Shown here one piece after another: positions 27,901 through 36,022 of a stretch of DNA of 64,000 nt; positions within the stretch are counted from its first letter, which is position 1; the number at the start of each line of letters is the position of its first letter. The notes beneath the pieces are model-generated. The model saw nothing but the letters and a program-made list of their open reading frames with translations, did not search any database and was not told the DNA's origin. The stretch comes from Pseudorhodoplanes sinuspersici (GTDB lineage Bacteria > Pseudomonadota > Alphaproteobacteria > Rhizobiales > Xanthobacteraceae), in NCBI RefSeq assembly GCF_002119765.1, contig NZ_CP021112.1, positions 3,962,501-4,026,500 of the forward strand, read 5' to 3'. The position numbers and the translations under genes are program-made.

Positions 27901-28892
27901 GCACGAGCTTGCCAGGCAAGGTGCTGCAATCGACAACCTGGGACAAACAGGAGTCGCTTGCAGACGCGTTTCTTGCGCGTCTGCAATACGCCTATGGCAG
28001 CAAGGATTGGGGCGTCCGGATTGAGGGCGGCAACTTGTTTGCCGAGCAACTGAGGGGGACGCAAGCTGCGGTGCTGTCACGCTCTTCGAAACTTCATGGC
28101 ATCCTCTCCACCGATCATCCGTTCGAATATCTCGGTGGTCTCTCGCTCGCCATTCGTCACCTCGATGGCCGGAGCCCCTCATTGTATATTGCCGACCTTC
28201 GCGAGCAGGCTTCGCGCGTCACCTCAGCTGCGCGGTTTCTCGCGGACGAGATGCGCACGCGCACCCTCAATCCACATTGGATCGGTGGCATGCAGCGGGA
28301 TGGCTATGCCGGAACGCTGGAACTGCTGAACGCGGTCAACAATCTGTGGGGGTGGCAGGTGACAGATCCTGGCACAGTGCGCGCGGATCAATGGCAAGCC
28401 ATCCATGACACCTTCATCCGCGACATGCGACAGCTCGGTCTCAAAGCTTGGTTTGAGCAACACAATCCGACTGCGCAGGCGCAAATCGTCGAGCGGATGG
28501 TCGAGGTGATCCGCAAGGGGTACTGGGATGCAACCGAAACAACGCGCCGTGAACTGGTCGAGCGATGGCGTGAATTGGCTGACCAGCATTCAGTAGATAT
28601 CGGCGAGGCTGCCACACGCGCCTTTGTCGCGGAAATGGCCGCAGGATTCGGCTTGCAGCCGGCCGTTTCGGCGGGAGCGGCACCAACTCAAGCGACTTCC
28701 AACGCCGACGATGCGCAAACAGATGCAGGTGAACAGGTCCGCGGGCAGGTTCTTCAGACAGTTTCATCGTCAAGCAGCGGCAATTCGTCGTTGTGGCGGA
28801 CATGGATCGGGGTCGCGCTGGTTTTGGTCTGTGTCTTTGCAGGCGCCGCGGTGCAGGTGCGATCCAACGCGCGGCTCAGAGTGACAGGATAA
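24987..28892 (+). CDS. Periplasmic, membrane-anchored CobN-like chelatase subunit
   Basis: This 1301-residue protein is homologous to CobN/BchH/ChlH, the large subunits of cobalt and magnesium chelatases that bind the metal and the tetrapyrrole. Family blocks are LIHFGTHGTQEWTPGKDRG (near residue 535), PSGRNLFPFEPDKIPT (near 800), FSLWSGETMRHLGVVEGQIL (near 846) and YGSKDWGVRIEGG (near 1008). Unlike cytoplasmic CobN, it begins with a signal peptide (MLRRALLGFVIGFTGLISAAAQ) and ends with a transmembrane helix (WIGVALVLVCVFAGAAVQV, near 1272), so it should sit in the periplasm on the inner membrane. No CobS/CobT AAA+ partner is nearby; instead ExbB-like and DUF2149 genes follow at 4-base spacing. 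The metal is inferred to be zinc from the Zur-like box. Confidence 0.9.
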   Translation: MLRRALLGFVIGFTGLISAAAQTSVPLPGAHRIRIITVDFVLPGKLEKLGRFAEDARLGLDRLYVETVNGEPDTWLEGADLILLDTPRPTDLTKVQERLGSALANTRTPWVRIGGGPPAFGNIPPQHARRLIAYYAGGGERNIRAMFDYIRAWRNGTDTAAAMPPSALPAIGFYHSAAPRLFDHLDGYLQWARDRWKSDGPRVAFAIHSGLISGMETQVIDALIAQSEARGLLPLVFWFDAADPDALQKLLGPAKADVLVIATHLQNGPARKAEFLKLNIPVLQTVSYREGDPEAWAKADSGMSPRLVAPFLALPESWGVSDPMVIDAVRNGEPVPMMGQVDALLAKVERLATLRHKPIADKRLALMFWNYPPGEKNISASNLNVPRSLEKLTAALATAGYDVAPTTELRLIEAMQAMLEAIYHPERLSALLADGLADTISVARYRAWFDTLPSARRDEILARWGAPEDQQGLIEIGGEKRFVIPRLAIGKLLIMPQPPRSGSPGSDYHDAKQPPGHAYLAAYLYLREMAGVDALIHFGTHGTQEWTPGKDRGLSAGDYPYLAVGDLPVFYPYIQDNIAEAIQAKRRGRAVTVSHQTPPFAPAGLYDELRDLHARIHEYIQLDDGAVRDRTAADIRALVIRANLHRDMKWDETRMETDFPAFLSALHDHVHELARHAMPLGLHTFGEAASPEHRLVTVMQQLGEPFYRRLGTEPDELFASDFKALQDSAPYRMLHRHLRDDVPLSDVSDRDLRSMLERAVALDRHLAETNEIEALLAGLAGGFVAPGAGGDPIRDPDVPSGRNLFPFEPDKIPTRAAYEAGGKVLQQLIDAYRAEHNGETPDKLAFSLWSGETMRHLGVVEGQILQALGLRPVWNDGGRVTGLEIVPATELGRPRIDTVLQVTSVYRDQFDGFMRLLADAIARLAALDEPDNTIARNARDVARKLVGQGIATSRATELAALRLFSNEPGDYGTSLPGKVLQSTTWDKQESLADAFLARLQYAYGSKDWGVRIEGGNLFAEQLRGTQAAVLSRSSKLHGILSTDHPFEYLGGLSLAIRHLDGRSPSLYIADLREQASRVTSAARFLADEMRTRTLNPHWIGGMQRDGYAGTLELLNAVNNLWGWQVTDPGTVRADQWQAIHDTFIRDMRQLGLKAWFEQHNPTAQAQIVERMVEVIRKGYWDATETTRRELVERWRELADQHSVDIGEAATRAFVAEMAAGFGLQPAVSAGAAPTQATSNADDAQTDAGEQVRGQVLQTVSSSSSGNSSLWRTWIGVALVLVCVFAGAAVQVRSNARLRVTG

Positions 28893-28896
28893 TGAT

Positions 28897-29373
28897 ATGA
28901 ATATTTTCGAATCCGGGCTTTTCGAACTATCCAAGCTCTTCCTGATGCCGGTACTCGTCCTAATCGTGTTCGCTCTCGCCTATGCCTTTATTACGGCGGG
29001 AGCTTTTGCCATGGAGGCGTGGCAACGCTTTCGGGGAACATATCAGTCTCCACTCGTTGCCTATCAGGCTACGCACACTGTCGGCAGCGAGGATCTCGAA
29101 CTTTGGATCATGAAGCGGCTGGAAAGGTTGCGGATCGTATCGCGGACCGCGCCAATGCTCGGGCTCGTTGCCACCATGATCCCGATGGGGCCGGCGCTAC
29201 TCGCGCTCGCCAACAATGATGCCAAGGCGATCGGCGAAAGTCTGGTGGTTGCCTTTTCGGCTGTCATTCTTGCGCTCGTTAGCGCATCGATCACCTTCGT
29301 TTTGTTGACGGTGCGTCGCCGCTGGCTGTTGCAGGAGCTGCGTGCCATCGAACGCCAGACGGAGCCAGCGTGA
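28897..29373 (+). CDS. MotA/TolQ/ExbB-family proton-channel-like protein
   Basis: This 158-residue inner-membrane protein has a first helix LFLMPVLVLIVFALAYAFI and two later ones (LGLVATMIPMGPALLALAN and VVAFSAVILALVSASITFVLL). The sequence RTAPMLGLVATMIPMGPAL matches the ExbB/TolQ channel signature. It lacks the long cytoplasmic insert of full-length ExbB, so it is a compact version. It starts 4 bases after the CobN-like gene and overlaps the next by one base, so the three genes form one unit. It probably couples the proton gradient to the periplasmic partner. Confidence 0.85.
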   Translation: MNIFESGLFELSKLFLMPVLVLIVFALAYAFITAGAFAMEAWQRFRGTYQSPLVAYQATHTVGSEDLELWIMKRLERLRIVSRTAPMLGLVATMIPMGPALLALANNDAKAIGESLVVAFSAVILALVSASITFVLLTVRRRWLLQELRAIERQTEPA

Positions 29374-29705
29374 TGCGCTTCCTTGCAGAGAACGATTCCG
29401 ATGACCCGATCCTGTCCGTCGTCAACCTGATCGATATCTTTCTGGTCGTTATTGCGATCCTGATGATCATCATCGTCAAGAATCCGCTCAATCCATTCAG
29501 CAGTAAGAATGTCGTCGTAGTCGAGAATCCAGGCGAAGCGGACATGCGCATCATGGTCAAGGAAGGCCAAGAACTGACGCGATACGAAACGAACGGTGAT
29601 ATCGGTGAAGGGAAGGGAGCCCGCGCCGGGGTGACCTATCGGCTTTCGGATGGGCGTTTGGTTTATGTGCCGGAAAAGCAGACGGAAACTCGTCCTGGAA
29701 AATGA
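29373..29705 (+). CDS. DUF2149-family ExbD-like membrane protein
   Basis: This 110-residue protein has a short cytoplasmic N-terminus (NDSDDPILSVVNLIDIF) leading into one transmembrane helix (IFLVVIAILMIIIVKN) and a periplasmic C-terminal domain. This is the ExbD/TolR topology, and the sequence fits DUF2149. In other genomes DUF2149 genes sit beside CobN-like and MotA/TolQ/ExbB genes, as I recall, which matches here. The Asp residues near the membrane entry could carry protons. ATG 29373 overlaps the ExbB-like stop; GTG 29370 is an alternative. It ends the metal cluster. Confidence 0.82.
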   Translation: MRFLAENDSDDPILSVVNLIDIFLVVIAILMIIIVKNPLNPFSSKNVVVVENPGEADMRIMVKEGQELTRYETNGDIGEGKGARAGVTYRLSDGRLVYVPEKQTETRPGK

Positions 29706-30696
29706 CGTGTGGCGGTTAGTGGAAGCCGGAAGACGATCTGCCATTTGGTTCATAAATCTATTGGGCTACCTGTGCTTCGATTGTTTGTGGTTCAGCAGGC
29801 CAGCGCAGAGGCCGCCTTTCGCGATCAGCTCGACATGATGACCGTGCAATGTTGCGAGCTGAGGGCACTTCTATAAGCGACGAAGAATGATTGTGAGCCC
29901 CATTTCAATGGCGACCTGCTCAACGAATGGTTCAGGATGAAGTTTCGATGACGAGATCTCCGATCTCGTGAGCAACGAATATGAAATGGAACGATACTTC
30001 CGCGATTCTCGAAGCTCCACCGTCGCGGCTGGTACATCCGAGTGATGTCCACTTGCGGACCGACATCAGTCCGATAGTGCTCCTGGCTTGAAACCGTCCT
30101 TCCCAGCTGAATTTTATTGACCGGCTCTCCGGCAGTCGTCGGAGTCAATCTTCGCGCCAGCACATTGCCCATGCCTTGGTGATACGCGCAGCCAGTCGCG
30201 ATACTTTCGATTTCGGCAGGGGCCAATATCTGGGCCCCGCGTGTGCATTCCAATCTTGCCTCGTGTGCATTATGTGTGCACTCAGGGCTCGGGGCGGTCG
30301 TTTTCGGCAAGTTTGAGCAACAAATCGGGCGAATGCGGAAGCTACGGCATGTTCAATTTCTCTGGCGGTCCAATACATAGCGGACTTATTGGAGACAAAA
30401 TTAGCAAATGATATGAATGGCTTAGATCGAAAATTCGCCATTGCGCCGATGATGGATTGGACAGAGAGTTTATTGAAATCAAATAGTTAGACGTGGGTCG
30501 TGTGCAATTTCTGTGCACGCATGTTCTACGATTTTTTACTATTCGTTCTCGCAAAGTTGCCCTCTGCTGCTTTCGCTTTTGCGCCCCAGCACACTAAGCA
30601 ACGTCAGCCATTTCAGATCTTACCGCGAACGCTCGCACGCGCGATGATCTCTTAGGTCGCGTTGAAGGACACTTGGCCACAATGGAGTAGCGGACG
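29706..30696. repeat. 990-base gap with phased TGTGCA repeats at the island border
   Basis: No convincing gene is present; the longest minus-strand frames have unnatural composition and no recognisable domain. TGTGCA occurs at 30242, 30264 and 30275 (steps of 22 and 11) and again at 30501 and 30512 (step of 11), so the copies fall on one helix face within each cluster. The first two share the 10-base CGTGTGCATT (30240 and 30262). This could be a regulator-binding array in front of the 30697 gene, or a junction where the accessory region begins. No tRNA or integrase was found. Confidence 0.45.
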
Positions 30697-32121
30697 ATGC
30701 TCTTCAAACGTTCCGAGGGGCTGACACCATCCGAGCGGCTTCTGGCCGAGCTTTGTGATCGTTCATTCCTGAAACTCTGGACCTATCCCAATCTTTTCAA
30801 GAAGCCGAGCAAGGAGCTCACGGACCTCTTGGTCGTCTTTGGCAACGACGTGCTTGTGTTCTCGGACAAATCCTGTGCCTTTCCCTTGACCGGCGACTCG
30901 ATGCTTGATTGGTCTCGTTGGTTTCGGCGGTCCGTCGCCCACTCGGCTCATCAGGTCGACCAGGCGGAACGCTGGCTTCGCACCTATCCTGATCAGGTCT
31001 TCCTCGACACCAGATGCGCGGAGCCTCTTCCGATCCGTTTGCCGCCACTTACGGAGATGCGTGTTCACCGCATTTGCGTGGCACTGGGCGCGTTGGATCG
31101 AGCCAAGGCGGAAACCGGAGTGCGTGCGCTCAGGATCAATCCAAGAATTGTCGACGATGCCGAACCGTTCACGGTCGGCACAATAAGCCAAGCCCGCGGC
31201 TGGGTTCATGTATTCGACGAAGACAGTATCAAGGTCGTGCTGACGGAGCTCTCAACGACGTCCGACCTAATCCATTACCTGAACAGCAAGATGGCGCTCT
31301 TTGAAAACGGGAAATTTGTATACGCGGAATCTGAACTGGACATCTTGGCCTACTACCTGTGGAACGGCCGCAAGTTTCCGCAACATGACAAGGAATATCG
31401 GCTCGAACCGGATTTGTGGGCGAAAGCGCAGGCGTCTCCCGAATTCCAGGCTGGGCGAGAGCGGAACAAGATAGGGCAGTTCTGGGACGGTTTGATCGAA
31501 TACGTCACCGGCCATTATTTGGCGCAGACGCTTGAGTTCGGGAACGAAATACAGATGTCCGATCACGAGCGACTGGTTAGAGCAATGGCCGGTGAGACAC
31601 GTTTCTCAAGGCGCATCCTGTCAAAACTCATTCTGGAGCGCGCCGAGATTGCCCGCAATAACGCGGTAAGCACATTGCTTCCCTCCGACCAGGCAGACAT
31701 CAACTACGTCCTGTTCATCGGTCGCGGCGATCAAGGGAAGGATTACGCGGCGTACCGCGCCGATCGCATGCTTCACCTGAGGTCGCGATGCATCGCTGCA
31801 AAAGCGGTAAGACCGGAAAGGCGCTTCATCGTCGGGATTGCACTCGATGCACGTGGGATACGCGGCTCGTCTGAGGATTTCATTTTCTGGGACACAGCGG
31901 ATTGGACGGAGGAGTCCATCTTAAGAGCGCAAAAGCTGCGTGAGGAACTTGGATACTTCCAGCCCGGCCAGGTCATTGAAAGCCAGATGATTGAGGATGA
32001 ATATCCGGCCGTGCGGACAACCAAGAATCTCGCGGCACTTGCGGACGAACTCTCCAGTCTTACGCTTGCTGAATCAGCGCAGCTTGCCGAGATGCTGCGG
32101 GACAGGTGGGCGCTGGTTTGA
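30697..32121 (+). CDS. PD-(D/E)XK-like nuclease-related protein of unknown function
   Basis: This 474-residue cytoplasmic protein is not assigned to a family with certainty. Its N-terminus, LTDLLVVFGNDVLVFSDKS (residues 42-60), has the shape of a PD-(D/E)XK nuclease core: Asp42-like residue, hydrophobic strands and a DxK. The remainder is mixed alpha/beta without known motifs. It starts the island and precedes a RecB-nuclease/helicase fusion, a zinc-ribbon protein and a Wadjet system. A defence-related role is inferred from that neighbourhood only. Confidence 0.6.
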   Translation: MLFKRSEGLTPSERLLAELCDRSFLKLWTYPNLFKKPSKELTDLLVVFGNDVLVFSDKSCAFPLTGDSMLDWSRWFRRSVAHSAHQVDQAERWLRTYPDQVFLDTRCAEPLPIRLPPLTEMRVHRICVALGALDRAKAETGVRALRINPRIVDDAEPFTVGTISQARGWVHVFDEDSIKVVLTELSTTSDLIHYLNSKMALFENGKFVYAESELDILAYYLWNGRKFPQHDKEYRLEPDLWAKAQASPEFQAGRERNKIGQFWDGLIEYVTGHYLAQTLEFGNEIQMSDHERLVRAMAGETRFSRRILSKLILERAEIARNNAVSTLLPSDQADINYVLFIGRGDQGKDYAAYRADRMLHLRSRCIAAKAVRPERRFIVGIALDARGIRGSSEDFIFWDTADWTEESILRAQKLREELGYFQPGQVIESQMIEDEYPAVRTTKNLAALADELSSLTLAESAQLAEMLRDRWALV

Positions 32122-32537
32122 ATTCCCTGACGTTTGACCTCGATTGAAGGCAATGGTCAGGTAGACACTGCGTGCCAGACACCTTCGTTGACTCGTCCTG
32201 CGTCAGAATAAGTAAGGCACGTAAGATTCGGCTTGAGATCCGAACAAAAATTGCTCGATCCGGTGGCCCAGCCTCGGCCAGCGAGCGTGCCATTGCAACT
32301 CCGCCCGTGTGCGATGGTAGTCGTCAAGCGTGATCGGTGTCGGACTTCCGCCGGATCGACGCGCAGGACGTCGTCTTTTCCACGAGCAAATAGGCTGACC
32401 GAGCGCGTCCAAAGATTATACGGGCATGGCGGTGGCCGCAGTGAATACGTCGCGTATTGCGACGCAGGAACATGAATTAGCCGAAAAGTTCAATGCCGTG
32501 TTGCGGAGCACGCCCCGGTTGCACTAGCGTGGCGTTC
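32122..32537. other. 416-base gap with no supported gene
   Basis: No clear gene is seen. A minus-strand frame of 69 codons (32203-32412), ending RLGHRIEQFLFGSQAESYVP, has plausible composition but no match I recognise, and it may be chance. The gap probably contains the promoter of the helicase-fusion gene. Confidence 0.35.
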
Positions 32538-35500
32538 ATGCGCAAGGACGGGGAAACGGTCCATCTTACGGCGAGCGACCTGGTGGGGCATCTCAACTGC
32601 CGCTACCTGACAGCGCTCGATCTCTCTACCGCGCGCGGCGAGATCGCGAAGCCGTCCGTTTGGGATCCTGTCCTGGAAGTCCTGGCAGAACGCGGTGCGC
32701 AGCATGAAAAGGCTTACATCGATCATCTCAAAGGGAAGGGAGATGAGATACGCCTGATCGGCGGAATCGGCGTCGAAAAGGATGCCGTCAATAAGACCGT
32801 CGCCGCCATGAAGGGCGGTGCATCCATCGTTGTCCAGGCCGCCCTTCAGGATGGCGTATGGAGCGGGCGGGCTGACGTGCTTCGCCGCGTCGAGAAGCCA
32901 AGCGTCTTTGGCGCCTGGTCTTATGAAGTCGTTGACACCAAGCTTGCCAAGGAGACGAAGGGCGGCACAGTCTTGCAGCTTTCATTGTATTCGGAGCTGC
33001 TCGCATCGATGCAGAAGAAACTGCCCGAATTCAGCTACGTCGTTACCCCGGAGACAGGCTTCGAGCCGGAAATCTATCGGACGACAGATTATTCGGCTTA
33101 TTACCGGCGCGTGCGCCGCAGTCTTGAACAGTCGGTCGACAATGGCACGGCCGACGATCTCTATCCCGAACCGAACCCGCACTGCGACATCTGCCGATGG
33201 CGGCGACATTGCGATGAGAAGCGACGAAAGGACGATCACCTCTCGCTCGTCGCCGGAATCTCGAAAAGCCAGATTGGCGAATTGAGACGCCATGATGTCG
33301 GCACGACCGCGACGCTGGCGGAAGTTGTTCTGCCCTGGCCGTGGAAGCCGGATCGTGGCGCCGCTCAGAGCTACGAGAAAATTCGCGAGCAGGCGCGACT
33401 GCAGGTCAAGGGACGGACGGAAGGCAAGGTCATCCATGAGGCCTTGCCGATTCAGCCCGGGTTCGGGCTTTGTTGTCTGCCCGAACCGTCGCCGGGAGAC
33501 ATCTTCTTCGACCTCGAAGGCGATCCCTTCGTGCGGGGCGGCGGGCTCGAATTCTTGTTCGGCTATGCCTATCAGGACGAAAGCGGACAAGCGCAGCATC
33601 GCGCGGAATGGTCGTTCACCCGGGCCGATGAAAAAGCTGCTTTTGAACGCTTCGTCGATTTCGTCTTTGAGAGCCTCAAAACATATCCGGGCCTGCACAT
33701 CTATCACTTCGCGCCGTACGAACCGGCCGCCTTGAAGCGCCTTATGGGCCGATACGCAGCGCGGGAAGAGGAAATCGATCGCTTGCTGCGCGGCGGCGTG
33801 CTTGTCGATCTGTTCGCCGTGATCCGCCACAGCATTCGCGCCAGCGTCGAGAGCTATTCCATCAAGAAGCTGGAGCCGCTTTACGAATACAAGCGCGCGC
33901 AAGATTTGTCCGACGCCGGAAAGATACTTGCCAAGGTCCAGGCCTGCCTTGAGCTCGGCGATGTGCAGGGCATAGAAGATGCCGATCGCAAGGTCGTCGA
34001 CGCTTACAACAAGGATGATTGTTTATCGGCATGGGCATTGCGTGATTGGCTCGAAGGATTGCGCGCCGAGCTCCTCACGGGAGGCGCGACAATAGACCGT
34101 CCCGAGCCCAAGAGCGGAGACGCAAGCGAAAAGCTCACCGCATGGCAGCAGCGTATTGCTCCGCTCGTCCAAAGCCTGACGCAAGTGGCTCCGGTCGATG
34201 TGACGGACCGGACACCGGATGAACATGCACGCTGGCTTCTGGGCAATGTTCTGGATTTCCACGGCCGCGAGATAAAGGCGACCTGGTGGGAGTATTTCCG
34301 CTTGTCGGCTCTGTCCGCAGAGGAGTTGCTCGACGAGCGTGCTGCGATCTCCGGCCTGACGTTCGCCGGCAATGTTGGAGGAACAGCAAAAGCGCCTATT
34401 CACCGCTACAGCTTCCCGGCGCAGGAAACGGAGCTGCGCGGCGATGAAGATCTGCGTGCGGTCGGAGGGAAGCCGTTTGGCAAAGTTAACGCGATCTCTC
34501 TTGACGACCGTACGGTGGACATCAAGAAGCGGCAGGATTCGGCTTCACTGCACCCGGAGGCAATTTTCTCGCATAAGGTGATTGGAACAGAGGAGCAGGC
34601 AGAAGCCCTCGTGCGTATCGCCGAATATGTCATCGCAAATGGAATGAAGGGGCCGGGACGCTATCAGGCGGCGCGCGATCTCCTTCTATTCGATGCGCCG
34701 AAGATCGGTGGGCAGCCGATCAGAAACGTGGATGAGACGACGCTCAGTGCAGCGGTTCGCATCTCGCCGGCATTCGAGCCTTGTGTGTTTCCCATTCAAG
34801 GACCTCCGGGCGCGGGTAAGACGCACACCGGCGCTCGCATGATTTGCGCCCTTGTTGCAACGGGAAAGAAGGTCGGTATCACCGCGAACAGCCATAAAGT
34901 CATCCGCAATCTGCTGGATGAGATTCAGCGCGCGTGCAAGCAGAGCGGCAAGCCAATTCAGAGCATCCAGAAGCTATCGGAAAAGGCGGACGACGTTCCC
35001 GGCATCCGGTTTACGACCGACAACGCCAAAATCTTCTCTTCGCTCGGGCCCGATTGTCCGGTGGCCGGTGGAACGTCGTGGCTATGGGCTCGCCCGGAAG
35101 CTTTCGAAGCCCTTGATGTATTGTTCGTTGATGAGGCGGCGCAGATGTCGCTCGCGAACGTCCTGGCGGTGTCGCACGCGGCAAAGACGGTCGTTCTGCT
35201 CGGCGACCCGCGCCAACTCGAACAGCCATTGCAAGGCAGTCACCCGGAAGGAACGGACGTATCGGCGCTCAAGCACATCCTGGGCGAACATGCCACCGTC
35301 ACTGCCGACCGCGGGCTGTTCCTGGAAGAAACATGGCGGCTGCATCCGGAGATATGTTCGTTCACTTCTGAGCTGTTCTACGAAGACAGGCTGCGGTCGA
35401 AACCCGGCCTGCAGCAACAGGCGATCAAATCACAAAGCGGCGTGAATGGCTCTGGCTTGCGCTACCTAGCGGTCGAACATGAAGGCAATCAAAGCGCTAG

Positions 35501-35933
35501 CCCTGAGGAAGCGGACGTTATCAAGGCCTTGGTCGAAGAGATCCTTGCATCGAAGGCGACATGGATAGGACCGGACGGAGAAGAGGCTCCTGTTGCACTC
35601 GACAACATCCTGATTATTGCGCCGTACAACGCGCAAGTGTTCGAATTGCAAGATCGCTTGCCGGGTGCGCGGATCGGCACCGTCGACAAGTTTCAGGGGC
35701 AGGAAGCACCGATCGTCATCTATTCAATGACCACATCAAGCCACGCGGACGCGCCGCGCGGTATGGAGTTTCTTTACAGCGCCAACCGCTTGAACGTCGC
35801 CACGTCGCGGGCGCGCTGCGTTTGCATCCTTGTCGGCTCGCCGTCGCTGTTCGAAGCGGAATGCCGTACGCCGCAGCAGATGCAGCTTGCGAATGCCTTC
35901 TGCCGTTACTTGGAGATGGCGCAGGCAATATGA
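32538..35933 (+). CDS. RecB-like nuclease (TM0106 type) fused to an AAA/UvrD-Dna2-like helicase
   Basis: This protein of about 1131 residues has an N-terminal TM0106-type RecB nuclease (HLTASDLVGHLNCRYLTALD at residues 8-27, metal-binding Asp/Glu positions following), a predicted ribonuclease-H-like nuclease segment (DIFFDLEGDPFVRGGG, near 322) and a C-terminal superfamily 1 helicase. Helicase motifs are Walker A IQGPPGAGKTHTGARM (near 755), Walker B LFVDEAAQMSLANVL (near 865), LGDPRQLEQPL (near 895) and KFQGQEAPIVIYSM (near 1050). I start at ATG 32538, which begins the conserved N-terminus; an ATG 15 codons upstream is possible. It belongs to the defence island. Confidence 0.85.
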   Translation: MRKDGETVHLTASDLVGHLNCRYLTALDLSTARGEIAKPSVWDPVLEVLAERGAQHEKAYIDHLKGKGDEIRLIGGIGVEKDAVNKTVAAMKGGASIVVQAALQDGVWSGRADVLRRVEKPSVFGAWSYEVVDTKLAKETKGGTVLQLSLYSELLASMQKKLPEFSYVVTPETGFEPEIYRTTDYSAYYRRVRRSLEQSVDNGTADDLYPEPNPHCDICRWRRHCDEKRRKDDHLSLVAGISKSQIGELRRHDVGTTATLAEVVLPWPWKPDRGAAQSYEKIREQARLQVKGRTEGKVIHEALPIQPGFGLCCLPEPSPGDIFFDLEGDPFVRGGGLEFLFGYAYQDESGQAQHRAEWSFTRADEKAAFERFVDFVFESLKTYPGLHIYHFAPYEPAALKRLMGRYAAREEEIDRLLRGGVLVDLFAVIRHSIRASVESYSIKKLEPLYEYKRAQDLSDAGKILAKVQACLELGDVQGIEDADRKVVDAYNKDDCLSAWALRDWLEGLRAELLTGGATIDRPEPKSGDASEKLTAWQQRIAPLVQSLTQVAPVDVTDRTPDEHARWLLGNVLDFHGREIKATWWEYFRLSALSAEELLDERAAISGLTFAGNVGGTAKAPIHRYSFPAQETELRGDEDLRAVGGKPFGKVNAISLDDRTVDIKKRQDSASLHPEAIFSHKVIGTEEQAEALVRIAEYVIANGMKGPGRYQAARDLLLFDAPKIGGQPIRNVDETTLSAAVRISPAFEPCVFPIQGPPGAGKTHTGARMICALVATGKKVGITANSHKVIRNLLDEIQRACKQSGKPIQSIQKLSEKADDVPGIRFTTDNAKIFSSLGPDCPVAGGTSWLWARPEAFEALDVLFVDEAAQMSLANVLAVSHAAKTVVLLGDPRQLEQPLQGSHPEGTDVSALKHILGEHATVTADRGLFLEETWRLHPEICSFTSELFYEDRLRSKPGLQQQAIKSQSGVNGSGLRYLAVEHEGNQSASPEEADVIKALVEEILASKATWIGPDGEEAPVALDNILIIAPYNAQVFELQDRLPGARIGTVDKFQGQEAPIVIYSMTTSSHADAPRGMEFLYSANRLNVATSRARCVCILVGSPSLFEAECRTPQQMQLANAFCRYLEMAQAI

Positions 35934-36022
35934 CGCGCGGGCTAAGAATATCGGCCGTTGCTGCCTGACCATGGTACAATCGGCTATGCGACGTGATTCA
36001 ATGACCAGGCGGATGTTGACCC

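Noticed and set aside
29825-30310. Minus-strand frame of 161 codons in the 990-base gap
   Set aside because: Composition is unlike a natural protein, with many Arg/Ser/His, no domain and no good ribosome-binding site.
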